DNA from: an uncultured Bacteroidota bacterium
GTDB taxonomy: Bacteria > Bacteroidota > Bacteroidia > Flavobacteriales > Flavobacteriaceae
DNA length: 64,000 nt
Assembly: GCA_902536935.1 (NCBI GenBank)
Contig: CACAZM010000008.1
Coordinates: forward strand, 1-64,000
Direction of reading: 5' to 3'
The position numbers and the translations under genes were made by a program. Of the stretch, positions 42,121 through 51,403 are shown piece by piece; position 1 is the first letter of the stretch, and each line of letters starts with the position of its first letter. Below the pieces are notes generated by a model. The model made no database searches and had not been told where the DNA came from. It was given only the letters and a program-made list of their open reading frames with translations.

Positions 42121-43157
42121 ATCCCCTAAAAAATGATATTTTCTTACAAGCCCTTGCGGGCAAAACACTCCGACGACCTCCCGTTTGGATGATGAGACAA
42201 GCTGGACGATATCTGCCAGACTTTATAAAGCTCAAAGAAAAATATGACTTCTTTACCCGCTGCCAAACGCCCGAACTGGCTTCGGAAATTACCGTCATGC
42301 CAATCGATCAGATTGGAACCGATGCCGCAATTCTTTTTAGCGATATCCTAGTCGTTCCACAAGCCATGGGGGTTGACGTGCAAATGAAACCCGACCTAGG
42401 GCCATGGTTGCCAAATCCCATCCGCAACCAAGCCGACGTTGGTAAGGTTGAAATCCCCGACGTTCACGACCGTTTACACTACGTGATGGATGCCATCAAA
42501 CATACCTTGAAACGTCTAGATAATCGCGTGCCACTGATCGGTTTTGCTGGAGCGCCATGGACAATCTTTTGCTATATGATCCAAGGACAAGGATCTAAAA
42601 CTTTTGACAAGGCCAAGGCCTTTTGCTTCTCTGAACCAGAAAGTGCACACCAACTTCTGCAAAAAATTACCGATACCACTATCGCTTATCTAAGGGCAAA
42701 ACATAGAGCCGGCGTTCATACTGTTCAGCTGTTTGACTCTTGGGGTGGAGTGCTATCACCAGATGATTACACCGCTTTTTCGTGGAACTACAGTAAACAA
42801 ATTATCGATGCCCTCGGCGATGAGATTCCTGTGATTTTATTTGCCAAAGGCTGTTGGTATGCCCTTCACGACATGGCACAATCCAAGGTAAAAGCCCTCG
42901 GAATTGATTGGACGTGTACTGCCAGAAATGCGCGCTATCTCACTGGTGGACAAATGACACTACAAGGCAATTTTGACCCCGCTCGGTTGTTGAGTCCAAT
43001 CCCAGAAATTCAAAGGCGAACTCGGGAAATGATTGAAGAATTTGGTACAACCAACTATATCGCCAACCTTGGCCATGGGATTTTACCAAATATCCCTGTA
43101 GATCATGCCAAGGCCTTTGTCGATACTGTTAAATCCTATGAACCACGACGATACTGA
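42117..43157 (+). CDS. hemE: Uroporphyrinogen decarboxylase
   Basis: 346 residues. The signature [16 protein letters not shown] sits near the N terminus. [14 protein letters not shown] and [15 protein letters not shown] are also conserved. It removes four acetate carboxyls from uroporphyrinogen III to give coproporphyrinogen III. The ATG overlaps the hemD stop; the last base overlaps hemF. Confidence 0.97.
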   Translation: MNPLKNDIFLQALAGKTLRRPPVWMMRQAGRYLPDFIKLKEKYDFFTRCQTPELASEITVMPIDQIGTDAAILFSDILVVPQAMGVDVQMKPDLGPWLPNPIRNQADVGKVEIPDVHDRLHYVMDAIKHTLKRLDNRVPLIGFAGAPWTIFCYMIQGQGSKTFDKAKAFCFSEPESAHQLLQKITDTTIAYLRAKHRAGVHTVQLFDSWGGVLSPDDYTAFSWNYSKQIIDALGDEIPVILFAKGCWYALHDMAQSKVKALGIDWTCTARNARYLTGGQMTLQGNFDPARLLSPIPEIQRRTREMIEEFGTTNYIANLGHGILPNIPVDHAKAFVDTVKSYEPRRY

Positions 43158-44065
43158 TGAAAGATAAATTTTCCACCTATATTGACAAGCTGCAAGATCG
43201 CATTAGCTCTGCATTGGAGAAAATCGATGGTACCGCTCGCTTTCAAATCGACAACTGGGAACGTGCCGGCGGAGGTGGAGGACAGTCACGCATTCTTGAA
43301 AATGGAACGGTATTTGAGAAAGGAGGCGTTAATGTATCCAAGGTTTATGGTCAACTACCCGAAACTATGAAAGCATACCTTAAGGTGAAACAAGGTAATT
43401 TTTTTGCCTGTGGCATCAGCTTGGTCATTCATCCCAATAGCCCGTTCGTACCAACGGTTCACGCCAACTTTCGCTATTTTGAGCTTTATGACAACAACAA
43501 AGAAGTTGTTGATCAGTGGTTCGGTGGAGGAATTGATCTCACGCCTTACTATCTGTTTGATGAGGATGTGGTGCATTTTCATCAGCAGTGCAAGTCGGTT
43601 TGTGATGCGCATGATTCAACGTTCTATCAAAACTTTAAGGACAAATGCGATCGCTATTTTTGGAACACGCATAGGAATGAGGCGCGCGGAGTTGGGGGAT
43701 TGTTTTTTGACTATTGCCGAGCGAGTGATGAACGATCGATAGAGCAATGGTATGGCTTTGTCACTGCAGCAGGAGATGCCTTTTTGGATTGTTACACCCC
43801 CATTGTAAACAAGCGAAAAGACCTCCCGTTTGGCCTCGAACAACGAAGCTGGCAAGAGCTCAGACGAGGACGTTATGTCGAATTCAATTTGATTCATGAC
43901 AAAGGCACCCTCTTTGGACTCAAAACCCAAGGCCGAATTGAAAGTATACTGATGAGTCTTCCACCTGCTGTGCAGTGGAAATACAACGTCAGCCCAGCCC
44001 CTGACTCAGAAGAGGAACGCCTAGTGCGTGTATTACAAAACCCCATCAATTGGATAAAACAATAA
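43157..44065 (+). CDS. hemF: Oxygen-dependent coproporphyrinogen III oxidase
   Basis: 302 residues. HemF motifs include WERAGGGGGQSRILENGTVFEKGGVN split over residues about 35-60, WFGGGIDLTPYY and EQRSWQELRRGRYVEFNL with the conserved C-terminal segment. It needs O2 to form protoporphyrinogen IX. Together with the absence of HemN or HemG here, it points to an aerobic route. Its stop is immediately followed by hemB. Confidence 0.96.
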   Translation: MKDKFSTYIDKLQDRISSALEKIDGTARFQIDNWERAGGGGGQSRILENGTVFEKGGVNVSKVYGQLPETMKAYLKVKQGNFFACGISLVIHPNSPFVPTVHANFRYFELYDNNKEVVDQWFGGGIDLTPYYLFDEDVVHFHQQCKSVCDAHDSTFYQNFKDKCDRYFWNTHRNEARGVGGLFFDYCRASDERSIEQWYGFVTAAGDAFLDCYTPIVNKRKDLPFGLEQRSWQELRRGRYVEFNLIHDKGTLFGLKTQGRIESILMSLPPAVQWKYNVSPAPDSEEERLVRVLQNPINWIKQ

Positions 44066-44068
44066 GTG

Positions 44069-45043
44069 ATGTATCCCATTCGTAGAAAACGACGATTACG
44101 CAAAAGTGCTGCGCTGAGAGACTTGGTGCAAGAAACACACCTTCACCCTTATGACTTTATCGTTCCCCTTTTTGTGGTGGAAGGTAAAAGTGTAAAAGAA
44201 GAGATTCCCTCGATGCCGAATATCTATCGCATGAGTTTGGATGAAATCCAAAAGGAAGTTGGATTGCTTTGGAAGATGGGGCTCAAGGGAGTTTTGGTTT
44301 TTGTCAAAGTAGAAGATCGTCTAAAAGACAACGCTGGTACAGAAGCCCTCAATGCTGATGGATTGATGCAACGCGCTATTCAATCGATCAAAGCTACGGT
44401 TCCCGAAATGGTTGTCTTTTCCGATGTAGCCCTCGATCCCTATTCTTCATTTGGGCATGATGGCATTGTGGAAGACAATACCATCGTCAATGACGCAACC
44501 GTTGACGTACTAGCGCAAATGGCACTCAGCCATGCGCAAGCAGGAGCCGATGTTGTGGCCCCAAGCGATATGATGGATGGACGGGTATTGCACATTCGAA
44601 AGGCACTGGAAAATAGCGGATTTCTAGACACTTGTATTATGAGCTATGCCGCAAAATATGCCTCAAGTTTTTACGGTCCTTTTAGAGATGCTTTGGACTC
44701 GGCTCCAGGATTTGGAGACAAAAAAACCTATCAAATGAACCCTGCCAATCGAAAAGAAGCCATGGATGAAGTTCTTCTCGATATCGAAGAAGGAGCCGAT
44801 CTTGTAATGGTCAAACCAGGCCTTGCGTATTTGGATATCCTCCGCGATTTACACGACACCACTAATGTGCCTTTGGCGGTGTATCAAGTCAGTGGGGAAT
44901 ATGCCATGCTTCGAGCTGCTGCCGAAAAGGGATGGTTGGATTACGAAATGGTGATGATGGAGCAACTCCTCGCTTTTAAGCGTGCAGGAGCTTCGATCAT
45001 TGCAAGCTATTCCGCCAAAGATGCTGTAGCACTGCTGGGATAA
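44069..45043 (+). CDS. hemB: Delta-aminolevulinic acid dehydratase
   Basis: 324 residues from the ATG at 44069; the track's GTG one codon earlier is less likely. Active-site lysines are expected in SYAAKYASSFYGPFRDA and VMVKPGLAYLDI. The metal site reads FSDVALDPYSSFGHDGIV, where zinc enzymes carry cysteines; the Asp/Ala pattern is of the magnesium-dependent type. It condenses two 5-aminolevulinates into porphobilinogen and is the last gene of the hem operon. Confidence 0.96.
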   Translation: MYPIRRKRRLRKSAALRDLVQETHLHPYDFIVPLFVVEGKSVKEEIPSMPNIYRMSLDEIQKEVGLLWKMGLKGVLVFVKVEDRLKDNAGTEALNADGLMQRAIQSIKATVPEMVVFSDVALDPYSSFGHDGIVEDNTIVNDATVDVLAQMALSHAQAGADVVAPSDMMDGRVLHIRKALENSGFLDTCIMSYAAKYASSFYGPFRDALDSAPGFGDKKTYQMNPANRKEAMDEVLLDIEEGADLVMVKPGLAYLDILRDLHDTTNVPLAVYQVSGEYAMLRAAAEKGWLDYEMVMMEQLLAFKRAGASIIASYSAKDAVALLG

Positions 45044-45100
45044 GCAAACCCATAAACTTGAAATAGTTTTTGTACATTGGATGGTATAATCTAAGCTATA

Positions 45101-46261
45101 GTGTTGAAAAAAGTCATTCGCCTTGTTGTTGTTGTCCTTGTTGGTCTCTTAGCCGTTATATACCTCACTGGAAATGGTTTTGTTTTTCAAATCGTTTCCA
45201 AAGTACTGGAAACTGGACGCACCACAGCAGGAATCGACGATTATTTGTATTTCGACAATGCAGAAATTCCTTCTAGTGACAACCCACAAGCTTGGCCTTT
45301 CCACGATGATTATAATCACATCGCCAGCCAACCCTCGCTCGATCGCCTTCACGGGGAGCTCGAGACGGTAGCCTTTCTGATTATCAAAAACGATTCTATC
45401 TGGCATGAGCGCTATTTTGACGGCTATGGAATCGACTCCAAAAGCAATTCGTTTTCAATCATAAAAACGATTGTTGCTGCGGCCTTGTTCAAAGCTGTTG
45501 AAACGGGAGATGTGCAAAGTGAAGACCAGAAAGTAATCGACTTTTTACCATGGCTCACTGGAGACCATGCTAAAGAAGTCAGTATGGGAGATTTAGCAAG
45601 CATGTCTTCTGGCATAAAGTGGAAAGAAGATTATGAGAATTTACTTACCATTACCCCCAGAACCTATGTGGAGAAAGATATGGCAAGTTTGATGAAAACC
45701 ATTCCAATTGAAGCCAAACCGGGACAGCGATTCGTTTACCAAAGTGGTAGTACTCAACTCCTGGCCATGGCACTGCAACAAGCCACAGGTAAATCGATTA
45801 GCACACTGCTTCGTGATTATTTCTGGAATCCAATGGGTGTGGAGTCCCCAACCTCTTGGATTCTCGATAGCAAATCCCGTGGCTTGGAAAAGGCCTATTG
45901 CTGCTGGAACGCCAATGCGCGTGATTTTGCTCGTTTTGGCAAACTGTTTAAAAACCATGGCGTTTGGAATGGAGAGCAACTCATCGACTCAACCTTTACC
46001 GCCAAAGCCGTACGCCCTCGTTTTGAAGCCAGCCCACAATATGGTTATGGTTGGTGGCTTGGTGAAGTGGATGGCAAAGCGTTTTTCAGTATGCGAGGAC
46101 ACTTGGGGCAATATGTGATTGTCTTGCCAGCATACGACTTGATTGTCGTGCGGCTTGGTCATCGCAGCATGCCCGATTTACCTGACTCCGATACGCCCGC
46201 AGATCTGCCATTGTTCGTTCGAGAGGCCGTTCAAATGTTAGCCCTTGACAATGAAACTTGA
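45101..46261 (+). CDS. Serine hydrolase of the beta-lactamase class C-like family
   Basis: 386 residues beginning GTG TTG AAA; either codon could start. An N-terminal membrane anchor (LVVVVLVGLLAVIYL) precedes the catalytic domain. The S-x-x-K motif is FSIIK, the tyrosine motif reads YQSG rather than YxN, and a C-terminal HLGQ stands in for KTG. This set fits penicillin-binding-like esterases and peptidases rather than true beta-lactamases. The substrate is unknown. Its end overlaps the exonuclease gene by 11 bp. Confidence 0.82.
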   Translation: MLKKVIRLVVVVLVGLLAVIYLTGNGFVFQIVSKVLETGRTTAGIDDYLYFDNAEIPSSDNPQAWPFHDDYNHIASQPSLDRLHGELETVAFLIIKNDSIWHERYFDGYGIDSKSNSFSIIKTIVAAALFKAVETGDVQSEDQKVIDFLPWLTGDHAKEVSMGDLASMSSGIKWKEDYENLLTITPRTYVEKDMASLMKTIPIEAKPGQRFVYQSGSTQLLAMALQQATGKSISTLLRDYFWNPMGVESPTSWILDSKSRGLEKAYCCWNANARDFARFGKLFKNHGVWNGEQLIDSTFTAKAVRPRFEASPQYGYGWWLGEVDGKAFFSMRGHLGQYVIVLPAYDLIVVRLGHRSMPDLPDSDTPADLPLFVREAVQMLALDNET

Positions 46262-46964
46262 TAATATTCTTTTTCTCGATATCGAGACCGTTCCTCTACA
46301 CCCCAACTATGACGACCTTTCTGAAGAGGCCCAACTGCTTTTTGCTGATAAAACCAGCTACCAGCGAAAAGAAATGTCTGCTGCTGATTTTTATGAGCGA
46401 GCCGGTATCTGGGCAGAGTTTGGTAAAATAATTTGCCTATCGGTTGGGTATTTCACTTCCTTAAAGTCAAAACCACGGCAATTTCGTATAACAAGTTTTT
46501 ACGGAGAAGAAGTCGAGCTCCTCACAAACTTTTCCCAACTGCTCAACACCCATTTTTCTCGAGCTTATCACCGCCTATGTGCTCACAACGGCAAAGAATT
46601 TGACTTCCCCTACATCGCAAGGCGGATGATGGTTCACGGCTTGGAATTGCCACAAGCGTTACAAACAGCTGGGAAAAAGCCATGGGAAGTACCTCATCTC
46701 GATACTATGGAGCTTTGGAAATTTGGTGACTACAAACACTACACCTCTCTCAAACTACTCACACATACCCTGAATATCCCCTCTCCAAAAACAGATATCG
46801 ACGGAAGTCAGGTTTCCCAAGTGTATTATAGGGACAATAATCTTGAAAACATTGTTCGCTATTGTGAACAAGATGTGTTAGCAGTTGCTCAAGTCATCTT
46901 GCGATTTGCGCGTCACCCCTTGCTTACCGATCATGAGATTGCACATGTAAGCGCAAAAGAATAA
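46251..46964 (+). CDS. Predicted 3'-5' exonuclease (PolB exonuclease-like)
   Basis: 237 residues from ATG 46251. The DEDD exonuclease motifs are visible: FLDIETVP (Exo I), AHNGKEFDFPYIARRM (Exo II) and YCEQDVLAVAQV (Exo III). This matches the DNA_pol_B_exo2-type family of stand-alone exonucleases. The DNA or RNA substrate is unknown. It overlaps the upstream hydrolase gene and is followed after 9 bp by the ABC ATPase gene. Confidence 0.85.
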   Translation: MKLDNILFLDIETVPLHPNYDDLSEEAQLLFADKTSYQRKEMSAADFYERAGIWAEFGKIICLSVGYFTSLKSKPRQFRITSFYGEEVELLTNFSQLLNTHFSRAYHRLCAHNGKEFDFPYIARRMMVHGLELPQALQTAGKKPWEVPHLDTMELWKFGDYKHYTSLKLLTHTLNIPSPKTDIDGSQVSQVYYRDNNLENIVRYCEQDVLAVAQVILRFARHPLLTDHEIAHVSAKE

Positions 46965-46973
46965 CTTGCAAAC

Positions 46974-48614
46974 ATGCTGAAACAAGCATTGTTAACCGTT
47001 GAGCAAATGTCCATTCGATTGGGTGGTGTGAAGGTGGTTTCGGATCTCTCTTTTTCAATTCACAGCAATGAAACTTTAGGAATCGTCGGTGAGTCGGGAA
47101 GTGGAAAGTCAGTAACTGCAATGTCACTGATGGGCTTGCTCCCCAATCAAGGTGAAAGTTTACACGCATCCCGTATGACTTTTGATGGTCAATCGCTGAT
47201 TCCATTTGACGAAAAGCAGTTTCAAGCTCTTCGTGGAAAACAAATGGGCATGGTTTTTCAAGACCCGATGAGTGCACTCAATCCGAGTATGAGGTGCGGA
47301 AAGCAAGTTTTAGAAATGCTCAATTTGCACAGTTCACACTCCAAAAAAAATCGTCAAGCAACTATGCTTTCTCTTTTGGACAAGGTCAAGCTTCCCGATC
47401 CCAAGTCCATTGCCAATAGGTACCCTCACCAATTAAGTGGTGGACAGCAACAACGGGTGCTGATTGCCATTGCAATAGCCTGTAATCCCAAGCTTCTTAT
47501 AACAGATGAACCCACCACAGCACTCGACCCCGAGGTGCAGGAGGAGATTATGGCCTTGCTCAAATCCATTCAATCACAAAACAAAATGAGTATTGTGCTG
47601 ATTTCCCACGACTTGAATTTGGTGCAGCACTGGGCCGATCGCGTGTTGGTGCTCAACAAAGGAGTCTGTGAAGAAATGGGGACTACCAAACAACTTTTTC
47701 AAAGCCCCCAATCTCCCTATACCAAAGGTCTGATTTATGCCGTTCCTCCAGACGACAAACGGCCAAAACGCTTACGAACCGTTCAAGATTTTATCACCGG
47801 GAACGCCAAGCCCCGCAACGAAACAATCACAGAGCGAAAAAAACGCCACAAACGAATCTATAAACAAAGTCCAGTTCTAGAAGTGAAAGGGCTAGAAAAA
47901 ACATTTAGACAAGGAAAACAGGCTCATAATGCGCTTCATGAAATCAACTTTTCTATTTATTCAGGCGAAACCTTGGGGCTTGTCGGGAACTCGGGAAGTG
48001 GAAAATCGACCTTGGGGAGTTGTCTTCTCAAACTCATCCAACCAGACCGTGGTGAAATTTATTATTCCGGAACCAAAATCGATACGCTAAAAGGGGAAGC
48101 TCTAAAGCAGTATCGCAAAGATGTACAACTGATTTTTCAAGATCCGTTTTCTTCACTAAATCCCAAGCAAAAGGTCGAGAAAATCCTTACAGAACCCATG
48201 CTAGTGCACAATATTGGAGCCAACAAAGCAGAGCGAATTGATCGTGCTGTTCAACTTCTTAAACAAGTAGGCTTGGAAGCTGCTCATATGAACGCCTACC
48301 CCCATGTGTTTTCAGGAGGGCAACGTCAGAGAATTGGAATTGCACGTGCCTTGGCAGTTGAACCAAAACTTGTTGTGTGCGATGAATCTGTTTCGGCTCT
48401 CGACCGTTCAGTTCAAGCGCAAATACTCAACTTGCTCAACGCGCTCAAAGAAACCTATGGGTTTACCTGTTTGTTTATTGCCCATGACCTTGAAGTGGTG
48501 CGCTATATGTCAGATCGAATTCTGCATTTGCAAAATGGTAATATCATAACTCTTGATGAAGCCGATGCCGTTTATCAGCAAATCCGAGATCATCAAACCC
48601 AAAAAACATCGTAA
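46974..48614 (+). CDS. Dipeptide/oligopeptide-type ABC transporter, two fused ATPase domains
   Basis: 546 residues with two ABC cassettes. Domain 1 has GESGSGKSVTA, LSGGQQQRV and LLITDEPTTALD; domain 2 has GNSGSGKSTLG, FSGGQRQRIG and VVCDESVSALD. A peptide-transporter tail (PQSPYTKGLIYAVP) follows the first domain. This DppD-DppF or GsiA-like layout powers peptide or similar import. No permease or binding-protein genes are adjacent, so partners must be encoded elsewhere. Confidence 0.93.
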   Translation: MLKQALLTVEQMSIRLGGVKVVSDLSFSIHSNETLGIVGESGSGKSVTAMSLMGLLPNQGESLHASRMTFDGQSLIPFDEKQFQALRGKQMGMVFQDPMSALNPSMRCGKQVLEMLNLHSSHSKKNRQATMLSLLDKVKLPDPKSIANRYPHQLSGGQQQRVLIAIAIACNPKLLITDEPTTALDPEVQEEIMALLKSIQSQNKMSIVLISHDLNLVQHWADRVLVLNKGVCEEMGTTKQLFQSPQSPYTKGLIYAVPPDDKRPKRLRTVQDFITGNAKPRNETITERKKRHKRIYKQSPVLEVKGLEKTFRQGKQAHNALHEINFSIYSGETLGLVGNSGSGKSTLGSCLLKLIQPDRGEIYYSGTKIDTLKGEALKQYRKDVQLIFQDPFSSLNPKQKVEKILTEPMLVHNIGANKAERIDRAVQLLKQVGLEAAHMNAYPHVFSGGQRQRIGIARALAVEPKLVVCDESVSALDRSVQAQILNLLNALKETYGFTCLFIAHDLEVVRYMSDRILHLQNGNIITLDEADAVYQQIRDHQTQKTS

Positions 48615-48637
48615 AGTGATAACTACTTTGAATTGTT

Positions 48638-48645
48638 TACTTTTG
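48638..48645 (+). promoter_or_regulatory. TAnnTTTG -7 box of the 48662 gene
   Basis: TACTTTTG matches the Bacteroidota -7 consensus, 16 bp before the ATG at 48662. A TTTG at 48627 is too close to be its -33 partner. Confidence 0.45.
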
Positions 48646-48661
48646 TGATAAACCAGTTTTT

Positions 48662-49093
48662 ATGAATTTCCTGCAAAATATCCATTCTTATTGGGCGTAT
48701 ATCGTTGTTGGTGTCTTGCTTCTTGCCATCTTAAATGCCTTTATTGGACGTTTTTCCAAAAAACCCTTTACGATCAAAGACTTACGAATATCTCTCTTTG
48801 CGCTGATTGTCACCCACATTCAATTGGTTATCGGATTAATCTTATATTTTGTGTCTCCACGCTTCAGTGCTTGGCAGGAAGGCATGGGTACAGTAATGGG
48901 CGATAGCACCCTACGTTTGTATTTGGTAGAGCACCCGATTACCAATATCCTCGCTGTGATTCTAATCACCATGGGCTGGTCGATGCTCAAACGGCAAACC
49001 GAAAGTGGAAAGCGGTTTATGCGGATTGGGTTGTTTTATTTGTTGGGACTTGTACTCTTACTCAGCCGTGTTCCTTGGTCTGAATGGCCATAA
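48662..49093 (+). CDS. Conserved four-helix membrane protein of unknown function
   Basis: 143 residues with four predicted membrane segments (AYIVVGVLLLAILNAFI, ISLFALIVTHIQLVIGLILYF, ITNILAVILITMGWSML, IGLFYLLGLVLLLSRV). Histidines lie near the membrane in helices 1-3 (IHSYW, VTHIQ, VEHPITN), which could bind heme, but no heme-binding pair is certain. Proteins of this size are common in flavobacteria without a known role. An exact palindrome follows the stop. Confidence 0.65.
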   Translation: MNFLQNIHSYWAYIVVGVLLLAILNAFIGRFSKKPFTIKDLRISLFALIVTHIQLVIGLILYFVSPRFSAWQEGMGTVMGDSTLRLYLVEHPITNILAVILITMGWSMLKRQTESGKRFMRIGLFYLLGLVLLLSRVPWSEWP

Positions 49094-49101
49094 AAAAGTA
49101 A

Positions 49102-49120
49102 AGGAGTGCAATGCACTCCT
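49102..49120. repeat. Palindromic hairpin downstream of the 48662 gene
   Basis: AGGAGTGCA-A-TGCACTCCT has 9-bp perfect arms around one base. No T-run follows, so it is not a standard intrinsic terminator. It may be an mRNA-stabilising hairpin or a protein-binding site. Confidence 0.5.
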
Positions 49121-49287
49121 CAACTTACCAACCATATTAAACTATGAAAAACTAATAGTAAGCAATTTTTTATTTGCCTATAGCAAGTTAAAGACTAAAC
49201 AGACGCTTAAATCAAAAACATTTGTTAAAGTTTTTTTACATTTCCATTTACACCATTCCTTTTTTTCTAGTTTTGTTGACTTCTTAG

Positions 49288-50283
49288 ATGAATAACACAA
49301 TGAAATTTGGAATCCTTGGCAGTGGGAGTTGGGCAACCGCGCTTGCCAAAATCCTATGTGAGCAAAATGATCCCTTATTTTGGTATTTGCGAAACGAAAA
49401 CACTATCGCACACCTTCAACAAAAAGGAAGCAATCCAAGCTATTTACAAAATGTAAACTTTAACCCCAATCAGCTCAAACTGTCTAGCAATATACGTGAG
49501 GTTGTCAAACAAGCCGACACTCTGATTTTGGCCATTCCTTCGCCTTTTCTCCATCAAAGTTTACAGAAAGTCAAAGATCTTCTACCTTCAAAAATTGTGT
49601 TTTCGGCGGTGAAGGGAATCGTCCCCGAAAGCAAAGATGTGGTAGGCAAACATCTGCAACATGCCTTTGGTGTGCCTCGGAATCATATCGGTGTCATCAT
49701 GGGTCCCTGTCATGCAGAAGAAGTGGCAATGGAAAAACTCTCTTACCTAACGTTGGCCAGTCAAAATCAAGACACCGCAAATTCCCTTGCCCAACAAATG
49801 ACATGTAGCTATATCCGTACCAAAGTCTCCGATGACATTATCGGAGCAGAATATGCAGGTACCCTCAAAAACATCTATGCGATTGCGGTGGGTATCGCAC
49901 TTGGACTGGGCTACGGCGATAATTTTCAAAGTGTGCTGATTAGCAACTCCATACGAGAGCTCAAACGCTTTCTTAAACAAATTCATAAGAACAAACGCGA
50001 TATGTCGCATTCTGCCTATTTGGGAGATTTGCTCGTGACTGGATATTCGCTCTTTAGCCGTAATCGCATGCTGGGAACCCTGATCGGAAAGGGCTATACA
50101 GTCAAATCCGCCTTGAACGAAATGACCATGATTTCGGAGGGCTATTACGCTTCGCGTACCGCACACCTCATGAAACAGGAAATCGATAAGCCCTTTCCGA
50201 TTATGGAGGCCGTTTATCAAATTCTATATGAGAAAAAATCTGCCAAAAAAGTCATGGCCCAAGTGGCGGAAGGGCTACATTAG
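49288..50283 (+). CDS. gpsA: Glycerol-3-phosphate dehydrogenase [NAD(P)+]
   Basis: 331 residues. ATGs at 49288 and 49300 both precede KFGILGSGSWATALAKIL, the NAD(P)-binding loop. GPCHAEEVAME and GAEYAGTLKNIYAIAVGI are the family's catalytic-region motifs, with the Lys in the latter. It reduces dihydroxyacetone phosphate to sn-glycerol-3-phosphate for phospholipid synthesis. It ends in a 4-bp overlap with pheS on the other strand. Confidence 0.95.
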   Translation: MNNTMKFGILGSGSWATALAKILCEQNDPLFWYLRNENTIAHLQQKGSNPSYLQNVNFNPNQLKLSSNIREVVKQADTLILAIPSPFLHQSLQKVKDLLPSKIVFSAVKGIVPESKDVVGKHLQHAFGVPRNHIGVIMGPCHAEEVAMEKLSYLTLASQNQDTANSLAQQMTCSYIRTKVSDDIIGAEYAGTLKNIYAIAVGIALGLGYGDNFQSVLISNSIRELKRFLKQIHKNKRDMSHSAYLGDLLVTGYSLFSRNRMLGTLIGKGYTVKSALNEMTMISEGYYASRTAHLMKQEIDKPFPIMEAVYQILYEKKSAKKVMAQVAEGLH

Positions 50284-51308
50284 CCCATCGCAGAAAATTG
50301 CTGTAAAAAGCGGATGTCATTTTCATAAAACATCCGAATGTCCTCAATACCATATAGCAGCATCGCCATGCGCTCAAGACCCATCCCAAAGGCATAACCA
50401 GAATAGATTGCCGGATCGATCTTACAGTTAGTCAATACACTAGGATCAACCATTCCGCATCCCATGATTTCCAACCAACCTGTTCCTTTGGTGATGCGAT
50501 AATCTGCCTCTGTCTCTAAGCCCCAATAAATATCTACCTCCGCACTGGGTTCGGTAAAGGGAAAATAAGAAGGTCGCAAACGAATTTTGGAATTGCCAAA
50601 CAAGCTTTTTGTAAAGTACAGGAGTGTTTGTTTGAGGTCGGCAAAAGAAACGTTTTTATCAATGTATAAGCCCTCCACTTGGTGAAATACACAGTGGGAT
50701 CGGGCAGAGATGTCTTCATTGCGAAACACCCGCCCTGGAGAAAGGGTGCGGATCGGGGGACTGTTGGCCTCCATGTGTCGCACCTGTACCGATGAAGTGT
50801 GTGTTCGCAACAACATTTCGGGATTCGTTTGCACAAAAAAAGTGTCTTGCATGTCCCGGGCAGGGTGGTGTTTGGGAAGGTTTAAGGCCGTAAAATTGTG
50901 CCAATCGTCCTCGATTTCTGGTCCAGCGGACAAAGAAAAGCCAAGCTGTGAAAAAATATCGATGACCTGATTGCGCAAAATCGAAATTGGGTGGAGTGAA
51001 CCAACATCTATGGGCTGACCCGGACGTGAAAAATCGATTACAGATGCGGGATTACTCGACTTGGCCCCAGACGACTTTTTGCTATCTTCCAGCTTGTTAG
51101 TCGCTGCAATTTTTAGAGCATTTAGCTGTTGCCCAAAGGCCTTTTTTTGATCATTGGGAACCTTTTTAAAGGAAGCAAAAAGCCCTGTTAGGATTCCCTT
51201 TTTTCCCAAAAACTTAATCCGAAAGTTTTCAATCTCGGTTGGGTCATTCGACTGAAAAGACTCCACTTCGGCGAGATGCACTTGGATTTGATCGATCAAT
51301 TGTTCCAT
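50280..51308 (-). CDS. pheS: Phenylalanine--tRNA ligase alpha subunit
   Basis: 342 residues. The N-terminal coiled coil (residues about 1-85) binds tRNA. The class II core shows HPISILRNQVIDIF, then LRTHTSSVQVRHM, GRVFRNEDISARSHCVFHQVEG and GMGLERMAMLLYGI (motif 3). It charges tRNA-Phe with phenylalanine. The beta subunit gene pheT is not adjacent. The gene is divergent from the CvpA-family gene. Confidence 0.95.
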   Translation of the reverse strand: MEQLIDQIQVHLAEVESFQSNDPTEIENFRIKFLGKKGILTGLFASFKKVPNDQKKAFGQQLNALKIAATNKLEDSKKSSGAKSSNPASVIDFSRPGQPIDVGSLHPISILRNQVIDIFSQLGFSLSAGPEIEDDWHNFTALNLPKHHPARDMQDTFFVQTNPEMLLRTHTSSVQVRHMEANSPPIRTLSPGRVFRNEDISARSHCVFHQVEGLYIDKNVSFADLKQTLLYFTKSLFGNSKIRLRPSYFPFTEPSAEVDIYWGLETEADYRITKGTGWLEIMGCGMVDPSVLTNCKIDPAIYSGYAFGMGLERMAMLLYGIEDIRMFYENDIRFLQQFSAMG

Positions 51309-51391
51309 AATCTGCTACAAAAATACATCTTTCGAATCAGTCCGTCTAGACCCTGCCAAAAAAAGGGCGAATATATTCTCAATCTTCGTTG

Positions 51392-51399
51392 TACATTTG
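51392..51399 (+). promoter_or_regulatory. TAnnTTTG -7 box overlapping the CvpA gene's leader
   Basis: TACATTTG matches the -7 consensus and lies 4 bp before the GTG at 51404. The leader would be very short or absent. The track's TTG start at 51389 falls upstream of this box. Confidence 0.45.
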
Positions 51400-51403
51400 C
51401 GTT

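Noticed and set aside
45101-46261. Calling the serine hydrolase a beta-lactamase resistance gene
   Set aside because: The YxN and KTG motifs are replaced by YQSG and HLG, which fits esterase- or peptidase-type relatives. Nothing supports resistance.
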